A stretch of 16,011 nucleotides of DNA from Micavibrio sp. (GCA_027066695.1 JAMONE010000050.1:1-16011); one strand, 5' to 3'. Counted from the stretch's first letter, positions 1-7,493 are shown. The notes: generated by a model not told the origin, from the sequence alone. Program-made: numbers and translations.

Positions 1-28
1 ATGGATCTCCGATTCCTCGGAGATGCTA
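1..28. repeat. Small palindromic repeat, unit A
   Basis: A perfect 8-bp stem (ATCTCCGA at 5-12, TCGGAGAT at 17-24) encloses a 4-base loop. It is flanked by GG on the left and GCTAAG on the right. The same flanks occur on the palindrome at 101-124 read from the other strand, and GATGCTA also follows the palindrome at 2576-2596, so I group the three as one dispersed family. The window starts here, so the left side may be incomplete. Short intergenic palindromes of this kind are common in many bacterial genomes; the function is unknown. Confidence 0.6.
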
Positions 29-72
29 AGAAGTGTAGGGGGGGTAATAGTGTAATAAAGTATCCTATACAC

Positions 73-124
73 CACCTAAGCATTCCCATCTTCCCCTTAA
101 GCATTCCCACGAAAGTGGGAATCC
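73..124. repeat. Small palindromic repeat, unit C, plus a half copy
   Basis: ATTCCCAC (103-110) and GTGGGAAT (115-122) form a perfect 8-bp stem with a GAAA tetraloop. Read on the minus strand, the flanks (GGAT on one side, ATGCTTAAG on the other) match unit A at the start of the window. Just before it, 77-88 holds a second CTAAGCATTCCCA-like stretch without its partner arm, which looks like a half or decayed copy. The hairpin lies 15 bases upstream of the ligA start, so it would be in the leader if transcription starts upstream of it. Seen: the palindrome and matching flanks. Inferred: common origin. Confidence 0.6.
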
Positions 125-137
125 ACAGAGGTGTTAA

Positions 138-2204
138 ATGTTATTCGATATGAATCTAGAAGACGCAAAAGCTCGGCATAAGCTTTTATCCGATAAGATG
201 TATGCGGCGGACACGGCATATTACCAACATGACAAACCGATAATATCTGACGCGAAATATGATGCTCTGCGCGTGGAATTAGAAACTATAGAAGCTGATT
301 ACCCCGAGCTTACACATGAAAACAGCCCTACACAAAAAATTGGAGCTGCTCCGTCAACGGGGTTTAGCAAAGTGAAGCACGCCGTTGCTATGCTCTCGCT
401 TTCCAATGTATTTGATGAAGGTGAAGTGCAGGGGTTTCTTGATAAAATACGGCGGTTTTTAGGGCTGGATGAGAGTGAGCTTATAGAGCTGGTTGCCGAG
501 CCAAAGATAGATGGGCTGTCATGTTCACTGCGTTATGAGCATGGAAAACTGGTAATGGCGGCAACGCGCGGGGACGGCGGGCAAGGTGAGGATATCACCG
601 AAAATGTCCGCACTATTTCGTGCATTCCGCAAAGCCTGCCTAATGATGCACCAGATATTTTAGAGATACGCGGCGAGATTTATATGAGCCATAACGCATT
701 TAAGGCTCTTAATGAACGCCAGTTATCCGAAGGAAAAGAGCCGTTCGCTAATCCTAGAAATGCTGCGGCAGGAAGCGTGCGCCAGCTTGATGTTAATGTA
801 ACTAAAAGCCGTGAGCTTGGGTTTTTCGGCTATGCTTTGGGTGAGGTGTCAGAAAAATTTGCCAACACTCAAGAAGATATTCGCGTGAAGCTTGCGCAGT
901 GGGGAATCCCTGAAACGCCTTATAAACTATGTGATTCTCTTGATAATATCATGATTAATTACGATGCTGTTTTGCAAAGCCGCCCCGATCTTGATTACGA
1001 TATTGACGGCATTGTCTATAAGATTAACCGCCTTGATTGGCAAGAGCGTTTGGGCTTTATTGCGCGTTCTCCGCGCTGGGCTACGGCGCATAAATTCCCC
1101 GCCGAGCAAGCCGTAACTCGCATTAATGCTATTGATATTCAAGTTGGGCGCACGGGCGCACTTACTCCTGTTGCGCGGCTGGAAGCCATTACTGTGGGCG
1201 GGGTTGTGGTCTCTAACGCTACTCTTCACAATGAGGATGAGATTGCGCGTAAAGATATCCGCATCGGTGATTACGTAGTGGTACAGCGCGCGGGCGATGT
1301 TATCCCGCAAGTGGTGAAGGTTATTGAGGAAAAGCGCACGGGGGCGGAGCAAGAATTTAAGCCGTTAAGCCTTTGCCCTGAATGCGGAGCGCACGCCGAG
1401 CGCATGGAAGGTGATGCCATACGTCGTTGTTCTGGCGGGATGACTTGCCCGAAACAAGCGGTTGAGCGTTTAAAGCATTTTGTCTCGCGTCTTGCATTTG
1501 ATATTGATGGTTTGGGTGATAAAATCATTCAGGCTTTTTGGGAAGAGGGACTAATTAAAAACCCCGCTGATATTTTCACCTTGGAAGATCGCAATAAGGA
1601 TAGCTTAACACCCTTACGCGCGCGTGCTGGCTGGGGTGATTTATCTGAAAAGAACTTGTTTAAATCAATTAATGATAAGCGCAGCATTGAGCTCAACCGC
1701 TTTATTTACGCGCTTGGGATTCGTCAAATTGGCGAGGTTACGGCCAAACGCTTGGCGGCTAGCTATGGCACTATTGATGCATTAAGCGACGCTATCATTA
1801 AGGCGCAAGATAGCGAATCGCAAAGCTATGAAGATTTGATAGCTATCGAGGATGTCGGCGGCATAGTTGCCCGTGATTTAATCGCATTCTTTGCTGAAGA
1901 GCATAATATTACGGTTTTGAACGCTCTTAAAGGGCATTTGGATATTCTTCACTATAAAGCCCCAAAATCAAGCAATAGCCCCGTATCAGGCAAAATCGTT
2001 GTCTTCACAGGAACGCTAACTCAAATGACCCGCGCCGAAGGCAAAGCTAAAGCCGAAAGCCTTGGCGCAAAAGTATCAGGTTCGGTCTCAAAGAAAACAG
2101 ACTACGTGATTGCGGGAACAGACGCAGGCTCAAAGCTCAAAAAAGCGCAAGAGCTAGGCGTTACGGTGCTAAGCGAGCAAGAGTGGCTTGATTTGATAGG
2201 GTAA
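138..2204 (+). CDS. ligA: NAD-dependent DNA ligase LigA
   Basis: Seals nicks in duplex DNA during replication and repair, using NAD+ to form an enzyme-adenylate. The 688 residues are slightly more than the usual 670 or so. Domains in order: Ia/adenylation domain with the KxDG nucleotidyl-lysine motif (EPKIDG, Lys123); OB fold from about 325; a four-cysteine zinc finger (Cys413, Cys416, Cys431, Cys437); helix-hairpin-helix repeats at about 450-600; and a C-terminal BRCT domain at about 612-688 containing the typical Trp683. All key residues are present, so the gene looks intact. The ATG at 138 has AGAGGTG four bases upstream; a second in-frame ATG at 150 is possible but lacks a better ribosome site. 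It appears monocistronic, with repeats upstream and a candidate promoter right after its stop codon. Confidence 0.97.
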   Translation: MLFDMNLEDAKARHKLLSDKMYAADTAYYQHDKPIISDAKYDALRVELETIEADYPELTHENSPTQKIGAAPSTGFSKVKHAVAMLSLSNVFDEGEVQGFLDKIRRFLGLDESELIELVAEPKIDGLSCSLRYEHGKLVMAATRGDGGQGEDITENVRTISCIPQSLPNDAPDILEIRGEIYMSHNAFKALNERQLSEGKEPFANPRNAAAGSVRQLDVNVTKSRELGFFGYALGEVSEKFANTQEDIRVKLAQWGIPETPYKLCDSLDNIMINYDAVLQSRPDLDYDIDGIVYKINRLDWQERLGFIARSPRWATAHKFPAEQAVTRINAIDIQVGRTGALTPVARLEAITVGGVVVSNATLHNEDEIARKDIRIGDYVVVQRAGDVIPQVVKVIEEKRTGAEQEFKPLSLCPECGAHAERMEGDAIRRCSGGMTCPKQAVERLKHFVSRLAFDIDGLGDKIIQAFWEEGLIKNPADIFTLEDRNKDSLTPLRARAGWGDLSEKNLFKSINDKRSIELNRFIYALGIRQIGEVTAKRLAASYGTIDALSDAIIKAQDSESQSYEDLIAIEDVGGIVARDLIAFFAEEHNITVLNALKGHLDILHYKAPKSSNSPVSGKIVVFTGTLTQMTRAEGKAKAESLGAKVSGSVSKKTDYVIAGTDAGSKLKKAQELGVTVLSEQEWLDLIG

Positions 2205-2209
2205 AGTAA

Positions 2210-2241
2210 TTGACATAAATTATATAGTGTTGTAGTTATAT
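2210..2241 (+). promoter_or_regulatory. Candidate promoter for the 80-residue orphan gene
   Basis: A perfect TTGACA (2210-2215) starts six bases after the ligA stop codon, in an AT-rich gap. The best -10 match is TTATAT at 2236-2241, at a long spacing of 20 bases; at the ideal spacing of 17 the hexamer is poor. It would give the downstream small gene its own transcript rather than read-through from ligA. This is a pattern match only. Confidence 0.3.
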
Positions 2242-2275
2242 GCGTAGTAATTTATTTTTATAAAAGGGAAATTTT

Positions 2276-2518
2276 ATGTCTGATAATAATGATATTTTAG
2301 ATGCTAGTGATCTTAATGCTATAAAAAAAGTCGTTAGCGAAGCCTTTCAAGGGGTTAGCGAAGAACTTAGCGAATGCATAGCTTCTGTAGATGCTACAAT
2401 GCAGCCTGTTTATCCTAAAGGAAAAATGAATGTTCCTAGTCAATTTAAGGAAGGGGCTCTAAAATTACCAGATGGTAAAGGACATACGGTTTCTGTCCAT
2501 CCTTTAGAATTTGATTAA
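2276..2518 (+). CDS. Hypothetical 80-residue protein
   Basis: I do not recognise a family. The product is acidic in its N-terminal half (Asp-rich start, then a likely amphipathic helix around residues 12-40 with VSEAFQGVSEEL) and has a C-terminal part rich in Lys, Gly and Pro with alternating polar and hydrophobic residues. It has no signal peptide, membrane segment or cysteine cluster (one Cys only). AGGGAA lies about eight bases before the ATG and supports translation. It has its own upstream TTGACA box and is followed by a hairpin and T-rich tract, so it may be a single-gene transcript. Codon use and the ribosome site favour a real gene, but conservation is unknown. Confidence 0.6.
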   Translation: MSDNNDILDASDLNAIKKVVSEAFQGVSEELSECIASVDATMQPVYPKGKMNVPSQFKEGALKLPDGKGHTVSVHPLEFD

Positions 2519-2553
2519 TTGTCATTTTGACCGACCAGAGGGAGTGGATAGAT

Positions 2554-2625
2554 CCACCAAGATGGCATAAGTAAGATCCCCGATCAAGTCGGGGATGCTA
2601 TTATTGGTGGGGTTTTGTTATTTTT
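2554..2625 (+). terminator. Nested palindrome (unit B) and possible terminator
   Basis: An inner perfect 8-bp stem (ATCCCCGA 2576-2583, TCGGGGAT 2589-2596, loop TCAAG) carries the GATGCTA right flank of the small repeat family. It is enclosed by a second perfect 7-bp inverted repeat, CCACCAA (2554-2560) with TTGGTGG (2604-2610). A T-rich run (GGTTTTGTTATTTTT) follows, so on the plus strand the outer arms could act as an intrinsic terminator for the 80-residue gene. The structure lies between two genes that converge. The repeat identity is better supported than the terminator role. Confidence 0.45.
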
Positions 2626-2668
2626 ATAGTTTGTAGAGGTTTCTATAAATAAAGCGCCACGCCAGCAA

Positions 2669-2905
2669 TTAAATAGCATCATTTTTATCGCGCAAATCAT
2701 AGAGGCGGCTCATTGCTTCTTCGATTTCGGGCGGATAATCGCGGCGTTCTATGAATTCACCGCCACCAGTATTACGTGTCATCGCAAGCTCTAACGCTCT
2801 TGTTAAAAGCTCGGATATTTTGATGTCGTCTTGTTCTAATGAGAGTTCCAGCGCAGATAAAATTCTATCGCTTAATCTTATTTGTTCTCTGCTTAGTTCT
2901 GTCAT
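2669..2905 (-). CDS. Hypothetical 78-residue helical protein
   Basis: Unrecognised. The product is highly charged, looks almost entirely alpha-helical (leucine-rich helix over residues 1-42), has a short glycine-rich break (NTGGGEF) and a second acidic/basic helix at the end. It has no membrane segment, signal peptide or cysteine. On the minus strand GGAG sits about ten bases before the ATG, a plausible ribosome site. It lies 46 bases downstream of the hydrolase gene on the same strand, so the two may be co-transcribed. The profile would fit a small soluble partner or regulator, but nothing in the sequence identifies one. Confidence 0.6.
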   Translation of the reverse strand: MTELSREQIRLSDRILSALELSLEQDDIKISELLTRALELAMTRNTGGGEFIERRDYPPEIEEAMSRLYDLRDKNDAI

Positions 2906-2951
2906 TTTCTATATCTCCGATATTTATTAAGTTCGCAATTATGCCTTGTTA

Positions 2952-3950
2952 TTAGAAAGGTTTCAAGGTTTCAGGCTTATCAATAATAGTTTCTTTTACT
3001 AATTTATAGAAATTATCAAGATAGTCACCCCTAATCTTATCTTTTTCCATTAATATTTCATGACAAGAGTCAGGATAATCAATAAGCTTGGCATTTTTCA
3101 TTGAGATAATGATTTTTCTTGAAATATTATTATCAACTAGATGCTCATGCGCAGGTATTCCAAACAGGCATGGCGTTGTAATATTGCTATGCATGGATTT
3201 TTTCTGAAGCTCAAGGCATGATTTTTGCGCCTCAAACAGCCAGCCAAAAGTCACATCTCCGTATAAAAGATCTGGGTTTTTCTCAAACCATTGGTCATTG
3301 ATAAGGCTTCGTATGGGATCGGATGAAAGGGGATGATCTTTACTTCCCTTGCTCCAGTCATGGCCATCGGGGACATATTTCTTTCCAGCGAATATTTTAA
3401 GCAAAGCACTTAGGACGTATGCCATGTGTTGTGGCAGTTTTTCGAATTTCTTTATTCCGAGCATCGGAGCAGAAAACGCCGCGCATTCGAACATATCGGG
3501 ATGTTGTTTAAGATAGTGCAAGCCGAGGTTAGCCCCCATGGAATGCGCCATCATAGCCAGTGGAATGCGCCCTTTATCAGGGTGGACGCTGGAATGTTTT
3601 ATATATTCCATCACCAGATAATGCAGGTCATCTATATCTTCGTTAAACCCACTGCTGTGGCGTTTTTGAGGGTTTGGCAGATAGCGCGAGGATTTTCCTT
3701 GCCCCGCCCAATCCATGATCCAAAATGCCATATTATTTTCGTTGCACCAGCGCGCTAGCTCGAAATATTTCTCCGAAAATTCGCCAACGCCTTGCAAGCA
3801 AACAACAACAGCGTCAGGAATGCTATCTTGCGGGAATACAGAGCCAAAACGAATCTCACGCCCTTTTATGCGCTCAAAGCTATGCCACCGCCAGCCCTTA
3901 GGTTTGGTGAAACGATCTTCTATATTTGGTGTTGTTGTTTCTGTAATCAT
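2952..3950 (-). CDS. Alpha/beta hydrolase, lysophospholipase / monoacylglycerol lipase-like
   Basis: A serine hydrolase of the Hydrolase_4/PldB type, likely acting on lysophospholipids, monoacylglycerols or related esters; the substrate is not certain. The nucleophile elbow is AHSMG (Ser137), with Ala in place of the usual first Gly. The probable acid is Asp273 (HLVDN) and the probable histidine is His297 (SCHEIL, followed by the family-typical E-K-D-K-I-R). The oxyanion strand reads CLQGVGEFSE, with Gln instead of the usual His before Gly. WAGQGKSSR at 81-89 matches the family's D-x-x-G-x-G-x-S region. There is no signal peptide, so it is probably cytoplasmic. The only reasonable start is the ATG at 3950, but no Shine-Dalgarno precedes it; the bases upstream are the arm of an inverted-repeat element. 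Confidence 0.85.
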   Translation of the reverse strand: MITETTTPNIEDRFTKPKGWRWHSFERIKGREIRFGSVFPQDSIPDAVVVCLQGVGEFSEKYFELARWCNENNMAFWIMDWAGQGKSSRYLPNPQKRHSSGFNEDIDDLHYLVMEYIKHSSVHPDKGRIPLAMMAHSMGANLGLHYLKQHPDMFECAAFSAPMLGIKKFEKLPQHMAYVLSALLKIFAGKKYVPDGHDWSKGSKDHPLSSDPIRSLINDQWFEKNPDLLYGDVTFGWLFEAQKSCLELQKKSMHSNITTPCLFGIPAHEHLVDNNISRKIIISMKNAKLIDYPDSCHEILMEKDKIRGDYLDNFYKLVKETIIDKPETLKPF

Positions 3951-3957
3951 TACGGTA

Positions 3958-4069
3958 TAGTGTCTTTGCTTTTCATTTGCACGTTGTTATCCTTCGCTCT
4001 CATAAAAAATAATACGCTAAAATTTTACTCGTCTCGGCTGCCTAGTGTAAATAAAAAGCAAAGACACTA
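3958..4069 (+). repeat. Long inverted-repeat element, copy 1
   Basis: Perfect 16-bp terminal arms: TAGTGTCTTTGCTTTT (3958-3973) and its complement at 4054-4069. A second inner pairing is TTTGCAC (3976-3982) with GTGTAAA (4045-4051), with one G-T wobble. The loop region shares motifs, in the same order and orientation, with the element at 8654-8783: GTTATCCTTCGCTCTC (15 of 16 identical), ATACGCT, CTCGTCTCGGCTGC (12 of 14) and AAAGCAAAGAC (11 of 11). No protein is encoded. It lies between pntB and the hydrolase gene. Possible natures are a non-autonomous mobile element with terminal inverted repeats, or a structured RNA/transcription signal. Confidence 0.75.
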
Positions 4070-4110
4070 CAGTATGCCGTTAAAATATTAATAGATCATC
4101 AAGAATATAG

Positions 4111-5502
4111 CTACTCCATCGCCTTAATGATATTCTCCGTCATTTTCTTGGCATCGCCGAGCAGCATCATAGTGTTATCCTCAAAGAATAGCGGGTTATC
4201 GATTCCCGCATAGCCTGAACCTAATGAGCGTTTAACGAATAGTACCGTTTTGGCTTTTTCAACATCTAATATAGGCATTCCGTATATGGGTGAGCTTGGG
4301 TCATTTTTCGCCGAAGGGTTAGTGATATCATTTGCGCCGATAACGTACGCTACGTCAGCCATAGCGAAGTCACGGTTGATGTCTTCCATTTCGAATACTT
4401 CATCATAAGGCACATTTGCCTCGGCGAGCAGCACATTCATATGCCCTGGCATGCGCCCTGCAACGGGGTGGATGGCGTAAGTTACATCAACGCCCTCGCG
4501 TTTCAGGATATCAACCATCTCACGCAAAGCATGTTGAGCTTGCGCCACCGCCATGCCGTAACCTGGTACTATAATTACCTTAGAGGCGTTCTTCATGATA
4601 TAAGCCGCATCTTCTGCCGCGCCAATCTTGGCATTACGATCACCCATATCAGCCGCTGCCGCGCCTGCATTATCATCACCGCCAAAGCCACCGAGAATAA
4701 CGCTTAAGAATGAGCGGTTCATCCCCTTACACATGATGTAAGAAAGGATAGCCCCCGATGCTCCAACAAGTGCGCCTGTGATAATCAACAAATTATTATG
4801 AAGCGTAAAGCCAATGCCTGCCGCCGCCCAGCCTGAATAAGAGTTAAGCATAGAGACGATAACAGGCATATCCGCCCCGCCAATAGGAATAATCATCAAT
4901 ATCCCAAGCGCGAGCGCGATCAGCGCGATTGTCCAAAACCAAAATGCACTGCCTGTTAGGCATAGCAATATAATCATGACGAATAATGACGCGCCAAGCA
5001 TCGCGTTAAGCTTATGCTGGCCAATGAATGTAATAGGTTTACCAGAGATTTTGCCCTGCAACTTACCCCATGCAATGATTGAGCCTGTAAAGGTAATCGC
5101 GCCAATCGCAAGGCCTAAAGACATCTCTATCAGGCTGGCAGTTTTAATGTCACCAATCACGCCAATGCCGTATGTCTCAGGGTTGTAGAACGCCGCCGCC
5201 GCAACACAAACCGCAGCCAAACCAACAAGCGAGTGAAACGCCGCCATAAGCTGTGGCAATGAGGTCATCTCAATATTTTTAGCGATGTAATACCCGATAG
5301 ATCCGCCAAGCGCGATGCCTATAATTATCCATGTCCAGCCCTCAACTTGAGGTGATAATAATGTTGTTATAATGGCAATGCTCATGCCTGTTATGCCGAA
5401 TGTTAGACCTTTACCCGCTGTTTCAGGATGTGACAATCCACGAAGCGCAAGGATAAATAAGACGGACGCTGCTAAATATGCAAGTGATGAAATTATAGCC
5501 AT
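4111..5502 (-). CDS. pntB: NAD(P) transhydrogenase subunit beta PntB
   Basis: Beta subunit of the inner-membrane proton-translocating transhydrogenase, which transfers hydride between NADH and NADP+ coupled to proton entry. The 463 residues match the family length. Residues 1-265 hold about nine membrane segments (for example 1-21, 34-50, 56-73, 88-106, 123-145, 167-185, 188-206, 223-258). The C-terminal soluble NADP(H)-binding domain III starts near 290, with VPGYGMAVAQAQ (312-323), GANDITNPSA (389-398) and KRSLGSGYAGIDNPLF (424-439), all diagnostic. It is the last gene of a three-gene operon, 14 bases after pntAB; AAGG lies about nine bases before the ATG. No clear T-tailed terminator follows; the inverted-repeat element lies 41 bases downstream. 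Confidence 0.97.
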   Translation of the reverse strand: MAIISSLAYLAASVLFILALRGLSHPETAGKGLTFGITGMSIAIITTLLSPQVEGWTWIIIGIALGGSIGYYIAKNIEMTSLPQLMAAFHSLVGLAAVCVAAAAFYNPETYGIGVIGDIKTASLIEMSLGLAIGAITFTGSIIAWGKLQGKISGKPITFIGQHKLNAMLGASLFVMIILLCLTGSAFWFWTIALIALALGILMIIPIGGADMPVIVSMLNSYSGWAAAGIGFTLHNNLLIITGALVGASGAILSYIMCKGMNRSFLSVILGGFGGDDNAGAAAADMGDRNAKIGAAEDAAYIMKNASKVIIVPGYGMAVAQAQHALREMVDILKREGVDVTYAIHPVAGRMPGHMNVLLAEANVPYDEVFEMEDINRDFAMADVAYVIGANDITNPSAKNDPSSPIYGMPILDVEKAKTVLFVKRSLGSGYAGIDNPLFFEDNTMMLLGDAKKMTENIIKAME

Positions 5503-5516
5503 GATTTTACCTTAAA

Positions 5517-5933
5517 TTACCCTTTTTTCTTAAACATATGCAGCATGCGTTTTGTAATGATAAAGCCGCCGAAAATGTTAATAGATGCCAAAACAACGGC
5601 AATAAAGCCAAGGACGTTTGAAAACCCAGAGCTAGCCATTGCACCAGTCGCAACAACCGCACCAACAATAATTACAGATGATATCGCATTTGTAAGAGCC
5701 ATAAGCGGTGAGTGCAGGGCAGGCGTAACGCGCCAAACAACGTGATAGCCCACAAAACAAGCCAACACAAAAACGGTAAGCCCTGTTATTATGAAAGGAT
5801 CAGTATTCCCGCCACTTTCTGCTATAACGTCGCCCGCTTCCGATGCAAGCTGCGCTGCCGTATCGGAAAGCTCTTGCAATCTAGTTACAAGATCTTCTGC
5901 GCTTTGGGTTAATGTTCTTTCTTTTTCAGACAT
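5517..5933 (-). CDS. pntAB: NAD(P) transhydrogenase subunit alpha part 2 PntAB
   Basis: Small membrane subunit that completes the proton channel of the transhydrogenase. In enterobacteria this segment is fused to the end of PntA; here it is a separate 138-residue gene, as in Rhodospirillum rubrum. A polar helical N-terminal region (1-45) is followed by three or four hydrophobic segments (about 46-67, 72-86 partial, 84-102, 107-127) and a basic end (KRMLHMFKKKG). The phrase HVVWRVTPALHSPLMALTNA at 64-83 is a conserved part of this family. Its ATG is preceded by GAGG, which begins next to the pntAA stop codon. Only ten bases separate it from pntAA, consistent with co-translation. Confidence 0.95.
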   Translation of the reverse strand: MSEKERTLTQSAEDLVTRLQELSDTAAQLASEAGDVIAESGGNTDPFIITGLTVFVLACFVGYHVVWRVTPALHSPLMALTNAISSVIIVGAVVATGAMASSGFSNVLGFIAVVLASINIFGGFIITKRMLHMFKKKG

Positions 5934-5943
5934 GGTCTAGCCT

Positions 5944-7101
5944 CTATTCTTCTTCTGATTTTTTAGTTTCAGTAAAATTAGGGTGGATAATCTCACCGCC
6001 CTTTGTCATGCATACGCCCTTGATTATTTCATCTTCATAATCTATCGCCAAGGCTTTGCTTTCTTTATCAATAATTAGATTTAAAAGATTAAGCAGGTTT
6101 TTAGCATAAAGAGCCGAAGCATCTGCGGCTAGCCTGCTTGGAATATTTAAATGTCCGACGATTGATACATCGTGCTTGTTAACTACTTCACCAGCCTTTG
6201 ATGAAGCGCAGTTTCCGCCAGCTTCGACGGCCATATCAACAATAACAGAGCCAGCTTTCATTGATTTAACCATAGCAGCCGAAATTAGCTTTGGCGCAGG
6301 GCGGCCTGGTATTAGCGCGGTTGTTATTACTATATCTTGTTTAGCAATATGTTGTGCCACAAGCTCGGCTTGCTTTTTCTTATACTCAGCCGACATTTCC
6401 TTTGCATATCCGCCAGAAGTTTCAGCTTGTTTGAATTCATCATCTTCAACGGCGATAAAGCTCGCTCCAAGGGATTCGACTTGCTCTTTTGCGGCGGGGC
6501 GAACGTCAGTTGCGGAAACAACTGCGCCTAAACGTTTGGCTGTTGCAATGGCTTGCAAGCCAGCAACGCCCGCGCCCATAACAAATACTTTTGCAGGAGG
6601 GATAGTCCCCGCAGCAGTCATCATCATTGGAAATGCGTGAGGATAATACTCCGCCGCGTCCAAAACAGATTTATATCCCGCCAAATTAGACTGTGAAGAC
6701 AGCACATCCATGCTCTGTGCGCGGCTGATACGTGGAACAAATTCCATGGAAAAGGCATCAATTTTCGCCTTGGCCAAGTCTTTAAGAATGGATTTATTCA
6801 CAAAAGGCGCAAGCATAGCAATAAGTAGCGAATCTTTCGGGATGTCTTTAATCTCATTTGTGCTTGGGGCTTGTACTTTTAATATGATATCCGCGCCCTT
6901 AACCGTATCGGCAAAGCTCTTCACGATTTTCGCGCCCGCGTCCTTATATATAGCATCAGAAAAAGCAGAAGCTTTCCCAGCATTTGATTCTATTGTAACT
7001 ACACAATCAAGCTTAACAAGTTTTTTAACGCTTTCAGGTGAAGCCGCAACCCTGCGCTCATTTTCAGCGGTTTCTTTAGGGATAGAAATTTTTATTCCCA
7101 C
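5944..7101 (-). CDS. pntAA: NAD(P) transhydrogenase subunit alpha part 1 PntAA
   Basis: Soluble NAD(H)-binding domain I of the transhydrogenase, bound to the cytoplasmic face of PntAB/PntB. The 385 residues match the separate alpha-1 subunit of alphaproteobacteria. It belongs to the alanine dehydrogenase/PNT family: IPKETAENERRVA near the N-terminus, the ISRAQSMDVLSSQSNLAGY region at 125-143 that contacts domain III, and a Rossmann loop GAGVAG at 176-181 with Asp199 at the end of the second strand for the NAD ribose. The start is GTG at 7101, with AAGGA about nine bases upstream; this fits the usual beginning of the family (xxIxIPKE). It is the first gene of the operon. The promoter must lie in 7102-7290, but I could not assign it convincingly. 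Confidence 0.96.
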   Translation of the reverse strand: MGIKISIPKETAENERRVAASPESVKKLVKLDCVVTIESNAGKASAFSDAIYKDAGAKIVKSFADTVKGADIILKVQAPSTNEIKDIPKDSLLIAMLAPFVNKSILKDLAKAKIDAFSMEFVPRISRAQSMDVLSSQSNLAGYKSVLDAAEYYPHAFPMMMTAAGTIPPAKVFVMGAGVAGLQAIATAKRLGAVVSATDVRPAAKEQVESLGASFIAVEDDEFKQAETSGGYAKEMSAEYKKKQAELVAQHIAKQDIVITTALIPGRPAPKLISAAMVKSMKAGSVIVDMAVEAGGNCASSKAGEVVNKHDVSIVGHLNIPSRLAADASALYAKNLLNLLNLIIDKESKALAIDYEDEIIKGVCMTKGGEIIHPNFTETKKSEEE

Positions 7102-7224
7102 GATGCTTAATCCTTTATGATAAAAATATAATCACACAGTGCATCATTTGTTAGTTTTTGTGAAGAGCTATAGTTTATAATTCACACGTTTTTTTACTTA
7201 AATAAAGATTTTTTTTAACAATGC

Positions 7225-7254
7225 TTGACAAGGTAGGGGGTTTATCTTTATGTT
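7225..7254 (+). promoter_or_regulatory. Promoter of rpmJ
   Basis: A perfect TTGACA -35 box (7225-7230), preceded by C as is usual in alphaproteobacteria, and a TATGTT -10 box (7249-7254) are separated by 18 bases. The rpmJ start codon lies 37 bases downstream of the -10 box. A strong constitutive promoter would suit a ribosomal protein gene. An AT-rich tract (7190-7220), which could act as an UP element, lies directly upstream. Confidence 0.65.
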
Positions 7255-7290
7255 CCCCGCTCATATAAGATTTTAAGTAGGATTTGAGAA

Positions 7291-7416
7291 ATGAAAGTTG
7301 TTAATTCTCTGAAAACATTAAAAAGCCGTGATCGTAATTGCCGCATTGTTCGTCGCAAGGGTCGCGTTTATGTTATTAATAAGAAAAACCCACGTTTTAA
7401 AGCGCGTCAAGGTTAG
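7291..7416 (+). CDS. rpmJ: 50S ribosomal protein L36
   Basis: A 41-residue ribosomal protein of the large subunit, too short for routine ORF finding. It starts MKVVNSLKTLKSRDRNCRIV and ends NKKNPRFKARQG, a very basic, characteristic L36 sequence. It is the C-minus (YkgO-like) form: one cysteine only and no zinc-binding CCCH set, with the KGRVYVINK core that alphaproteobacterial L36 proteins show. A purine-rich ribosome site (TAGGATTTGAG) precedes the ATG at a slightly long or short spacing. It has its own promoter and terminator, so it is a single-gene transcript between the divergent pnt operon and mreB, instead of sitting in a large ribosomal protein operon. Confidence 0.95.
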   Translation: MKVVNSLKTLKSRDRNCRIVRRKGRVYVINKKNPRFKARQG

Positions 7417-7458
7417 CTAATTTGTCCTGTTTATTCAGGATATCTTTACAGATGTATA

Positions 7459-7493
7459 AAAACCGTGAGTGGTTCGCTCGCGGTTTTGTTTTT
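7459..7493 (+). terminator. Intrinsic terminator of rpmJ
   Basis: AAAACCGTGAG (7459-7469) pairs with CTCGCGGTTTT (7477-7487), with one T-G wobble across an 11-bp stem and a 7-base loop. It is followed by GTTTTTG. This is a classic rho-independent terminator, 42 bases after the rpmJ stop codon. A weaker hairpin (TCCTG 7425-7429 with CAGGA 7436-7440), without a T tail, precedes it. Confidence 0.85.

Noticed and set aside
927..1528. Open frames of 141 and 85 residues opposite ligA
   Set aside because: Both are antisense shadows of the conserved ligase OB/zinc-finger region and lack protein-like features.
3426..4091. Open frames on the plus strand across the hydrolase gene and element copy 1
   Set aside because: They are antisense to the hydrolase and run into the inverted repeat. 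None has a ribosome site or a recognisable product.
6176..6640. A 154-residue open frame opposite pntAA
   Set aside because: It lies fully antisense to a strongly conserved gene, has Ala/Ser/Ile-rich composition typical of a shadow frame, and resembles no family.
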